From positions 1-6,728 of the forward strand of contig JAEZID010000243.1 of the NCBI GenBank assembly GCA_023416195.1: a stretch of 6,728 nt of DNA, given 5' to 3'. Positions within the stretch are counted from its first letter, which is position 1; the number at the start of each line of letters is the position of its first letter. The DNA is from Pseudomonadota bacterium (GTDB taxonomy: Bacteria; Pseudomonadota; Alphaproteobacteria; Azospirillales; Azospirillaceae). Positions 1 through 4,351 of the stretch are shown one piece after another. A program made the position numbers and the translations under genes. The notes beneath the pieces are model-generated. The model made no database searches. It was not told where the DNA came from and saw only the letters and a program-made list of their open reading frames with translations.

Positions 1-994
1 CGCCGTTGGTCCACAGGGCGTTCAGGCCGCGCTCCAGCTTCAGCGGGGTCTTCGGACCGACGTTGCGGTCGAAGATCTCGCCGTAGTTGCCCATCGTCTT
101 GATCACGTTGTAGGCCCACTTCTCATCGAGGCCGAGCGCCTTGCCCATGCCCGGCGAGGTGCCCAGGAGACGCTGGATCTCCGGGTTCTTGCTGTTCACG
201 AACTCGTCGACGTTCTTGGAGGTGATGCCCGACTCCTCGGCCTGGATCGTGGCGTAGACGACCCACTTCACGATGTCGAACCACTGGTCGTCGCCATGGC
301 GCACGGCCGGGGCGAGCGGCTCCTTCGAGATGATTTCCGGCAGGATGACGTAGTCTTCCGGAACCGGCGCCACGCCGGCGCGGGTGCCCGCGAGGCCCGA
401 CGCGTCGGTGGTCAGCACGTCGCAGCGGCCGGCGAAGAAGGCGGCGTTCACCTCGTCGTTCGACTCGATGACGACCGGATTGTAGTTCATGTTGTTGGCG
501 CGGAAGTAGTCGGCGAGGTTCAGCTCCGTCGTCGTGCCGGCCTGGACGCAGACGGTGGCGCCGTTCAGCTCCTTCGCGCTCTTCACGCCGAGCTTCTTGT
601 GCACCATGAAGCCCTGGCCGTCATAATAGGTGACCGGCGCGAAGTTCAGGCCGACCGAGGTGTCGCGGGTCAGCGTGGCGGTCGTGTTGCGCGACAGCAG
701 GTCCACCTCGCCCGACTGGATGGCCGGGAAGCGCTGCTGCGCCGAGAGCGGGGTGAACTTGACCTTGTTGGGGTCGTTGAAGAGAGCGACGGCCATCGCC
801 CGGCAGTAGTCGACGTCGAGGCCGGTCCAGTTGCCCGCGCTGTCGGGGTTGCCGAAGCCCGGAAGACCCGCGTTCACGCCGCACTGGACGAAGCCGCGCG
901 CCTTGACGGCGTCGAGCGTCGGACCAGCCTGCGCCGTGGTGACGGCGCCGAACACCAGAGCCGCGGCAGCCGCGGCGAGAATTCCCGATTTCAT
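1..994 (-). CDS. aapJ: General L-amino acid ABC transporter, periplasmic substrate-binding protein (AapJ/BztA type), 3' end cut off
   Basis: This protein would capture L-amino acids in the periplasm and deliver them to an AapQMP-type ABC importer. The visible 331 residues begin with a signal peptide (K2, an alanine-rich hydrophobic core at about residues 5-17, and a cleavage-type AQA at 21-23). Next comes the type 3 solute-binding fold, with the typical stretch GLDVDYCRAMAVALF at 58-72, QSGEVDLLSRN at 93-103 and the CVQAGTT strand at 149-155. Cys38, Cys64, Cys149 and Cys191 are present. Family members are about 340 residues, so only roughly the last ten codons are missing at the left edge. 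The ATG at 994 follows GGTGGAG with suitable spacing. The gene diverges from metC. Transporter permease and ATPase genes, if present, lie outside the window. The family call is firm; exact amino-acid specificity cannot be read from sequence. Confidence 0.93.
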   Translation of the reverse strand, partial: MKSGILAAAAAALVFGAVTTAQAGPTLDAVKARGFVQCGVNAGLPGFGNPDSAGNWTGLDVDYCRAMAVALFNDPNKVKFTPLSAQQRFPAIQSGEVDLLSRNTTATLTRDTSVGLNFAPVTYYDGQGFMVHKKLGVKSAKELNGATVCVQAGTTTELNLADYFRANNMNYNPVVIESNDEVNAAFFAGRCDVLTTDASGLAGTRAGVAPVPEDYVILPEIISKEPLAPAVRHGDDQWFDIVKWVVYATIQAEESGITSKNVDEFVNSKNPEIQRLLGTSPGMGKALGLDEKWAYNVIKTMGNYGEIFDRNVGPKTPLKLERGLNALWTNG

Positions 995-1142
995 CGTTTG
1001 AAGCTCCACCCTGTCCTTGCGTTTTTCGATTTCGGACTTTGGCCCTTTGGAACCTTCGTCAGCGCGCCTCCCGCGAGGGTCACGCGCATGTCACAAGAGT
1101 GCACCAACATCATCGGACTTGTCGAATCCTCCGTAGGCTGAA

Positions 1143-1167
1143 CTGTAAGTTAAGCAATCTCTTACAG
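1143..1167. promoter_or_regulatory. Dyad-symmetric site in the aapJ/metC divergent intergenic region
   Basis: CTGTAAG (1143-1149) and CTTACAG (1161-1167) form a perfect 7-bp inverted repeat separated by 11 bases. It lies about 86 bases before the metC start and 149 bases before the aapJ start. It is the only clear symmetry seen between the two divergent genes and sits where an operator for either would be expected. There is no T-run after it, so it is not a terminator. I do not recognise the cognate regulator, and no convincing -35/-10 pair could be assigned for either gene. No SAM-II riboswitch-like core was seen in 995-1252. Confidence 0.4.
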
Positions 1168-1252
1168 AGGCTTAGGGGCGCATTCTCCTGTGGCCGGGCG
1201 GTTCCCGGGATGCCAAGATGGCCCGACCATCGCCTTTATCGCGGAAGGGCCT

Positions 1253-2431
1253 ATGAAGGACGCACAGAAGGACACGATCCTGAACCACGCCGGGCGCGAC
1301 CCGCGCGCCAATCACGGGATCGTCAACCCGCCGGTCTATCACTGCTCGACCGTGCTGTTCCCGACCCTGGCGGAGCTGGAGGACAGCGACCGCAACCCCT
1401 TCGAAGGCGTCCATTACGGCCGCATGGGCACGCCGACCTCCCAGGCGTTCGAGGAGGCGATCACGCGGCTGGAAGGCGGCCACAAGACCGTGCACGCGGC
1501 GTCGGGCCTGAACGCCATCGCCACGGCGCTGCTGTCCTTCACCAAGGCCGGCGACCATGTGCTGATCACCGACAGCGCCTATGGGCCGACCCGCCGGTTC
1601 GCCAACGACACGCTGACACCCTACGGGGTGGAGGTCGAGTATTTCGACCCGACCATCGGGGCCGGAATCGCCGCGCTGCTGAAGCCGAACACCAGCGTCG
1701 TGTTCCTCGAATCGCCGGGATCCCTGACCTTCGAGATCCAGGACATTCCGGCGATCTCCGCCGCCGCGAAGACAGTCGGGGCGAAGGTGCTGATCGACAA
1801 CACATGGGCGACCCCGCTGCTGCTTCAGCCCTTGCGGCTTGGCGCCGACGTGTCGATCCATTCCGCGACCAAGTACATCGTCGGGCACGCCGACGCGATG
1901 CTGGGCGCCATCGTCTGCGCCAACGAGGACAGCTGGCTGAAGGTCAAGAAGACGGCCACGCGCACCGGCGCCTGCGCCGGCCCCGACGACATCTTCCTCG
2001 GCCTGCGCGGCCTGCGCACGCTGTCGGTCCGCCTGAAGCAGCACCAGGAGAACGCGCTGGCTCTGGCCGATTGGCTGGAGAAGCGGCCGGAGGTCACGCG
2101 CATCCTGCACCCGGCGCATCCGGACTTCCCTGGCCATGCGCTGTGGAAGCGCGACTTCGCCGGATCGTCGGGCCTGTTCTCGGTCGTGATCAAGCCGGTG
2201 CCGAAGACGGCGCTGGCCGCCATGCTCGATCATTTGGAGCTGTTCGGGATGGGCTATTCCTGGGGCGGCTTCGAGAGCCTGATCCTGCCGACCCGCCCGG
2301 CCGCCATCCGCACCGCCACGCGCTGGGACGATCCCGGCATCGTGCTGCGCCTGCACGCGGGGCTGGAGGATGCGGGCGATCTGATCCGGGATCTGGACAG
2401 CGCATTCAAGCGCCTGAACGACGCCCTGTAA
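1253..2431 (+). CDS. metC: Cystathionine beta-lyase (PLP-dependent, Cys/Met metabolism family)
   Basis: This enzyme would cleave cystathionine to homocysteine, pyruvate and ammonia in cytosolic methionine biosynthesis. At 392 residues it has the usual length for the fold-type I Cys/Met PLP family. The PLP Schiff-base lysine is K207 in SIHSATKYIVGHAD (201-214). D182 in IDNTWATP is placed to contact the pyridine nitrogen. Y55 and R57 (HYGRMGTPT) and Y110 (DSAYGPTRR) match the active-site Tyr/Arg positions of the family. GYSWGGFESL (334-343) and R366 in VLRLHAGLED match the substrate-carboxylate region. These segments resemble MetC more than MetB or MetZ, although close paralogues share the fold. 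The ATG at 1253 is preceded by GGAAGGG (1243-1249). An in-frame GTG at 1190 would add 21 residues unlike the family N-terminus, so it was not chosen. hisI follows after 27 bases, which suggests an operon. Confidence 0.92.
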   Translation: MKDAQKDTILNHAGRDPRANHGIVNPPVYHCSTVLFPTLAELEDSDRNPFEGVHYGRMGTPTSQAFEEAITRLEGGHKTVHAASGLNAIATALLSFTKAGDHVLITDSAYGPTRRFANDTLTPYGVEVEYFDPTIGAGIAALLKPNTSVVFLESPGSLTFEIQDIPAISAAAKTVGAKVLIDNTWATPLLLQPLRLGADVSIHSATKYIVGHADAMLGAIVCANEDSWLKVKKTATRTGACAGPDDIFLGLRGLRTLSVRLKQHQENALALADWLEKRPEVTRILHPAHPDFPGHALWKRDFAGSSGLFSVVIKPVPKTALAAMLDHLELFGMGYSWGGFESLILPTRPAAIRTATRWDDPGIVLRLHAGLEDAGDLIRDLDSAFKRLNDAL

Positions 2432-2458
2432 GGGCTTGAGACAAGAAGGGTTTCGACG

Positions 2459-2884
2459 ATGACGGACGCCGCTGCGTTCGACGAGGTTCTCGCCGCGATC
2501 AAATTCAACGCCGATGGGCTGGTTCCGGCCATCGCCCAGGCGGAGGGAACCGGGGAAATTCTGATGATGGCGTGGATGAACCGCGACGCGGTCCTGGAGA
2601 CGCTGAACACCGGCCGCGTGTGCTACTGGTCGCGATCGCGCGGCGGGTTGTGGCGCAAGGGTGAGACATCCGGGCAGGTGCAGCGGCTGAAGGACTTCCG
2701 CGTGGATTGCGACGGCGACACGTTGCTGCTGATCGTGGAACAGGACGGCGTCGCCTGCCACACCGGGCGGCGCAGTTGCTTCTATCGTGCCCTGCGCGGC
2801 GGAAGGCTGGAGGTCATTCAGGAGGTGGAGAGCGATCCGGCGGTGCTGTACGGACACGCGCAAGACGGACACAAGCACGCCTGA
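2459..2884 (+). CDS. hisI: Phosphoribosyl-AMP cyclohydrolase
   Basis: HisI opens the adenine ring of phosphoribosyl-AMP, the third step of histidine biosynthesis, in the cytosol. The 141 residues carry the full family signature: LMMAWMN (35-41), YWSRSRGGLWRKGETSG (56-72), VDCDGDT (82-88, with Asp83, Asp85 and Asp87 as metal ligands and Cys84) and ACHTGRRSCFYR (99-110, with Cys100 and Cys107). Cys84, Cys100 and Cys107 match the zinc ligands known in the family. No HisE (pyrophosphohydrolase) domain follows, so this is the stand-alone form usual in alphaproteobacteria. The ATG at 2459 sits 8 bases after AGAAGGG (2444-2450). It probably shares a transcript with metC. There is no terminator between its stop and the first predicted small RNA, whose terminator at 2986-3021 may serve this gene too. 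Confidence 0.95.
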   Translation: MTDAAAFDEVLAAIKFNADGLVPAIAQAEGTGEILMMAWMNRDAVLETLNTGRVCYWSRSRGGLWRKGETSGQVQRLKDFRVDCDGDTLLLIVEQDGVACHTGRRSCFYRALRGGRLEVIQEVESDPAVLYGHAQDGHKHA

Positions 2885-2908
2885 CCTTCGCTGCATCGCC
2901 GAAGATTT

Positions 2909-2951
2909 TTGATCTATGTCATGGTTGCACCCAGGACCTTTGGGTTACAAC
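2909..2951 (+). promoter_or_regulatory. FNR/FixK-type activated promoter of sRNA copy 1
   Basis: An FNR/FixK-like box, TTGATctatGTCAT, lies at 2909-2922 (left half perfect; 8 of 10 conserved positions against TTGAT-N4-ATCAA). Its centre at 2915.5 is 41.5 bases before T2957, the first base of the shared sRNA segment. A -10-like TACAAC is at 2946-2951. There is no good -35 hexamer, as expected for class II activation. This is the weakest box of the three. It lies only 25 bases after the hisI stop codon. Confidence 0.55.
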
Positions 2952-2956
2952 CGGGC

Positions 2957-3021
2957 TGTCTCTAACCCTCCCTGTATTCGCCTATGCCGGGGGTTCCATT
3001 GGAACCCTCGGCTATTTTTTT
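2957..3021 (+). ncRNA. Predicted small RNA, copy 1 of three siblings
   Basis: The transcript of about 65 nt is predicted from an activator-phased promoter, the shared 19-base segment TGTCTCTAACCCTCCCTGT at 2957-2975, a short linker, and an intrinsic terminator at 2986-3021. The 5' segment is rich in C and U, has little self-pairing potential, and carries CCCUCCC, the complement of a Shine-Dalgarno-like GGGAGGG. That is typical of sRNAs that block ribosome binding sites. No start codon with a reasonable reading frame is present. It can also be viewed as the 3' end of the metC-hisI transcript, so it could be made from its own promoter, by processing, or both. I do not recognise a named RNA family. 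Confidence 0.68.
2986..3021 (+). terminator. Rho-independent terminator of sRNA copy 1 (and probably of metC-hisI)
   Basis: A 12-bp stem is formed by GCCGGGGGTTCC (2986-2997) and GGAACCCTCGGC (3001-3012), with one G-U pair and a three-base ATT loop. It is followed by TA and seven T residues (3015-3021). This is a textbook intrinsic terminator and the only one after hisI. Confidence 0.88.
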
Positions 3022-3082
3022 GCGTGCAGCGCAGGCCCGGATGTTGCTGCACGCGCGAACAAATATTTCAAATTTTAGCGAA

Positions 3083-3124
3083 TTGATATAGATCAACGAA
3101 GCGGATAGGCGGTTCGGCTAGATT
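3083..3124 (+). promoter_or_regulatory. FNR/FixK-type activated promoter of sRNA copy 2 (perfect box)
   Basis: TTGATATAGATCAA at 3083-3096 is a perfect match to the FNR/FixK/Anr consensus TTGAT-N4-ATCAA. Its centre (3089.5) lies 41.5 bases before T3131, the first base of the shared sRNA segment, which is the class II activator position. A -10-like TAGATT is at 3119-3124. No -35 hexamer is visible. Upstream, 3060-3078 is unusually AT-rich for this genome (CAAATATTTCAAATTTTA) and could act as an UP-like element. Confidence 0.72.
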
Positions 3125-3130
3125 TGTTCT

Positions 3131-3192
3131 TGTCTCTAACCCTCCCTGTATTGACTGACCGGAGCTTCCCCTGGGAGCTCCGGTTTCTTTTT
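3131..3192 (+). ncRNA. Predicted small RNA, copy 2 of three siblings
   Basis: The transcript of about 62 nt is predicted from the strongest of the three promoters, the shared 19-base CU-rich segment at 3131-3149, an eight-base linker and a terminator at 3158-3192. This unit stands free between two terminators, with no protein gene overlapping it, so it is the cleanest independent sRNA gene in the set. The anti-Shine-Dalgarno CCCUCCC sits roughly 10-17 nt from the predicted 5' end, in a stretch that should be single-stranded. Target prediction would use exactly the same seed as copies 1 and 3. Confidence 0.75.
3158..3192 (+). terminator. Rho-independent terminator of sRNA copy 2
   Basis: ACCGGAGCTTCC (3158-3169) pairs with GGGAGCTCCGGT (3173-3184) in a 12-bp stem with one U-G pair and a CCT loop. 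The T-rich tail TTTCTTTTT (3184-3192) overlaps the stem end. It is strong and directional for the plus strand. Confidence 0.88.
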
Positions 3193-3239
3193 GCCTTCGG
3201 GGTGGGCCGCCGGCCAGGAGATTGCGGCAATGCGCGCCA

Positions 3240-3281
3240 TTGACGTGGATCAAGGCGACGAAGTCGGGAAACGGGTAGAAG
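3240..3281 (+). promoter_or_regulatory. FNR/FixK-type activated promoter of sRNA copy 3
   Basis: TTGACGTGGATCAA at 3240-3253 matches 9 of 10 conserved positions of TTGAT-N4-ATCAA. Its centre (3246.5) is 40.5 bases before T3287 and 41.5 before G3288. A -10-like TAGAAG is at 3276-3281. The arrangement repeats that of copies 1 and 2, with no recognisable -35. Confidence 0.65.
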
Positions 3282-3286
3282 GGTGT

Positions 3287-3348
3287 TGTCTCTAACCCTC
3301 CCTGTTTATTCGTCTTGGAGGCTCCGGCAACGGTGCTTCCTTCTTTTT
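3287..3348 (+). ncRNA. Predicted small RNA, copy 3 of three siblings
   Basis: The transcript of about 62 nt carries the shared 19-base segment at 3287-3305, a linker with TATTCGTC, and a terminator at 3317-3348. The seed is identical to the other copies, but the linker and terminator stem are unrelated in sequence. The unit ends 17 bases before the 3' end of the convergent small membrane protein gene, so it does not overlap that coding region. Confidence is slightly below copy 2 because the terminator has one mismatch. Confidence 0.7.
3317..3348 (+). terminator. Rho-independent terminator of sRNA copy 3
   Basis: GGAGGCTCCG (3317-3326) pairs with CGGTGCTTCC (3331-3340) around a GNRA-type GCAA tetraloop. 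There is one G-U pair and one T-T mismatch. TTCTTTTT (3341-3348) follows. Confidence 0.82.
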
Positions 3349-3365
3349 GCGCGAAATCCGGGATC

Positions 3366-3608
3366 TCACGGTCCCTGGCGCGTGCGCGACCAGCGCAGAA
3401 GCAGCCCCAGCACCGACAGCGGGACAACGATCACCGCGCCGACCAGAATGTAGGGCAGCGCCCACCGGATCGCGCCGACCGCCAGATCGGCAATGTCGCG
3501 GACGGTTGCCCAGGTGTTCGTGATGATGCTGGCGGGGTTGATGTCCAGCACGGACAGCATGAGACCGACGAGAAAACAGAGCAGAAGCGTCTTGACGATC
3601 CACCCCAA
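3366..3608 (-). CDS. Small integral membrane protein (DUF6460-like), TTG start
   Basis: The 80-residue protein has two predicted transmembrane helices, at about residues 4-21 (IVKTLLLCFLVGLMLSVL) and 51-72 (LPYILVGAVIVVPLSVLGLL plus flank). They are joined by an amphipathic linker, and the C-terminus is basic (RWSRTRQG). It resembles a family of short uncharacterised alphaproteobacterial inner-membrane proteins that I know as DUF6460. The label is from memory and should be checked; no function is known. The start is TTG at 3608, with GAGG about 7 bases upstream (minus strand). An in-frame TGA lies 12 bases before it, so no earlier start is possible, and the next methionine would destroy the first helix. 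It is convergent with sRNA copy 3 and divergent from the 66-residue gene. Confidence 0.75.
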   Translation of the reverse strand: MGWIVKTLLLCFLVGLMLSVLDINPASIITNTWATVRDIADLAVGAIRWALPYILVGAVIVVPLSVLGLLLRWSRTRQGP

Positions 3609-3709
3609 GGCACCACCTCACTTCGACCGTGAACCTGCATGGCAGGGCTCAACCGTAAACGCCCCGCTCGCCGGTCCGGTTCCGAGGAGTTGATCCAGAG
3701 GAGGAAGCC

Positions 3710-3910
3710 ATGGGCGAACGTCACCAGCTGTGGGCCGTGGCCGGCCTGCTGGTCGGCCGCTATGGCGATGATGCGCGCGATAAGGCCAAGAACAATGCCG
3801 CCGTCGCCGAACGTGAGGGCGATGCCGACGCTCAGGCCATCTGGTCCGACGTGGCTTGCATGCTGAGCCACGAGACCCGTCACGCACGGGGCGCCGAAAG
3901 GGCCGGCTGA
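3710..3910 (+). CDS. Hypothetical small helical protein, 66 residues
   Basis: I do not recognise a named gene. The reading frame has a strong ribosome binding site (AGAGGAGG, 3697-3704, 5 bases before ATG) and third positions dominated by G/C, like the other real genes here. The product is predicted soluble and helical: LWAVAGLLVGRYGDDARDKA (residues 7-26), then a charged helix and DAQAIWSDVACMLSH (40-54). The pattern LWA...G.DA...A......GD..A..W..I/V...L is reminiscent of short uncharacterised alphaproteobacterial proteins of the DUF6961 type; this is a weak resemblance only. The C-terminal HETRHARGAERAG looks disordered. It diverges from the small membrane protein gene across a 101-bp gap. 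Confidence 0.65.
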   Translation: MGERHQLWAVAGLLVGRYGDDARDKAKNNAAVAEREGDADAQAIWSDVACMLSHETRHARGAERAG

Positions 3911-3923
3911 GTCACCTTTCGGC

Positions 3924-3946
3924 TTATCCCCAGAAACTGTGGATAA
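3924..3946. promoter_or_regulatory. Inverted pair of DnaA-box-like sequences
   Basis: TGTGGATAA at 3938-3946 is the exact reverse complement of the consensus DnaA box TTATCCACA. TTATCCCCA at 3924-3932 is a one-mismatch box on the other strand. Together they form a 10-bp imperfect palindrome around AAA. It could bind DnaA as a titration, regulatory or origin-associated site. No AT-rich unwinding region or replication gene lies alongside, so an origin is not claimed. As RNA it could form a weak hairpin, but no U-tract follows. Confidence 0.5.
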
Positions 3947-4154
3947 CTTTGTGGAGGAGGCCGATTCCGCTTTGGCGGCACCGCGCCTTGAATGCCATGC
4001 CCGGATTTTGGGCACGCGGCGAAAAGCGCTGAATACAAAGGGTTTAGGCACTGTACAGCGCGCGAGCGCGAACAATGCTGTCCGAAAGAACGATCCAAAA
4101 GCGCCATTCTCTCCGCAGGGGATAAGTCTGTTGCTCTTTTTGGAATCGCTTCAG

Positions 4155-4180
4155 CATCCGGAGGTGAATCCTCCCGGATG
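4155..4180. other. Strong hairpin-forming inverted repeat
   Basis: CATCCGGAGG (4155-4164) and CCTCCCGGATG (4170-4180) pair with one bulged base around TGAAT. No clear T-run follows on either strand, so it is not a canonical terminator. It lies 45 bases downstream of the minus-strand tRNA-Arg 3' end and could be a processing or Rho-related structure for that transcript. Confidence 0.4.
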
Positions 4181-4224
4181 TCGATCTTTGTCGTAGAGCG
4201 GCAAAGGCGTGCCGAGCGCCGGGA

Positions 4225-4301
4225 TGGCGACCCCAGCAGGATTCGAACCTGCGACCTATCGCTTAGAAGGCGATTGCTCTATCCAACTGAGCTATGGGGC
4301 C
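4225..4301 (-). tRNA. tRNA-Arg (anticodon UCU)
   Basis: The full cloverleaf can be folded: acceptor GGCCCCA with TGGGGTC (one G-U pair), D-arm GCTC/GAGC, anticodon stem ATCGC/GCGAT with loop CTTCTAA, and T-arm GCAGG-TTCGAAT-CCTGC. The discriminator is G and the 3' CCA is encoded (4225-4227). The anticodon TCT (bases 4265-4267 on the complement) decodes AGA and AGG, which are rare codons in GC-rich genomes. It lies 50 bases downstream of the NDUFS4-like gene and may be co-transcribed with it. Confidence 0.97.
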
Positions 4302-4351
4302 TTTACCGATCACACGTTTACCCATTACGCGGGGGCGACCGAACGGGCCGA

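Larger units (their letters stand above)
2957..3305 (+). repeat. 19-base direct repeat, three exact copies
   Basis: TGTCTCTAACCCTCCCTGT occurs identically at 2957-2975, 3131-3149 and 3287-3305, with start-to-start distances of 174 and 156 bases. Flanking sequence is not conserved apart from the functional elements (upstream box, -10-like element, downstream terminator). The units therefore look like a diverged gene family in tandem, not a CRISPR or simple satellite. Copies 1 and 2 also share the next three bases, ATT. Confidence 0.95.
3911..4224. other. 314-bp stretch without a gene
   Basis: No coding frame with a plausible ribosome binding site and family-like content was found here. The recognisable elements are the DnaA-box-like inverted pair at 3924-3946, a third DnaA-box-like 9-mer at 4117-4125 (AGGGGATAA, two mismatches), and a hairpin at 4155-4180. 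Base composition is less GC-rich than in the genes. The tRNA-Arg gene on the minus strand ends just to the right, so part of this may be its trailer. Confidence 0.6.

Noticed and set aside
296..1141. A 281-codon plus-strand frame opposite aapJ
   Set aside because: aapJ on the minus strand has a signal peptide and binding-protein motifs; the opposite frame has no domain and a poor start context.
995..1252. Sigma-54 promoter or SAM-II riboswitch in the aapJ/metC gap
   Set aside because: No GG-N10-GC element with proper flanks and no SAM-II-like core could be found on either strand.
1039..2439. A 466-codon plus-strand frame overlapping metC in another register
   Set aside because: The translation is Arg/Pro/Gly-rich with no family similarity; the metC frame explains the region.
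1172..2896. A 574-codon open frame on the minus strand opposite metC and hisI
   Set aside because: The plus-strand proteins here have clear family motifs. The antisense frame is rich in Arg, Gly and Gln, has no recognisable domain, and is a normal by-product of high GC at third positions.
2957..3305. CRISPR-like array
   Set aside because: There are only three repeats, at spacings of 156-174 bases, each tied to a promoter box and terminator; no cas genes and no uniform spacers.
3924..3946. Intrinsic terminator of the 66-residue gene
   Set aside because: The palindrome is followed by CTTTGTGG, without a usable T-tract; DnaA-box identity is the better explanation.
3431..4075. A 214-codon minus-strand frame across the small-protein region
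   Set aside because: It overlaps two better supported small genes in other frames and has no recognisable features.
4225..4301. Integration scar (att site) at tRNA-Arg
   Set aside because: No second copy of the tRNA 3' end and no integrase gene in the window.
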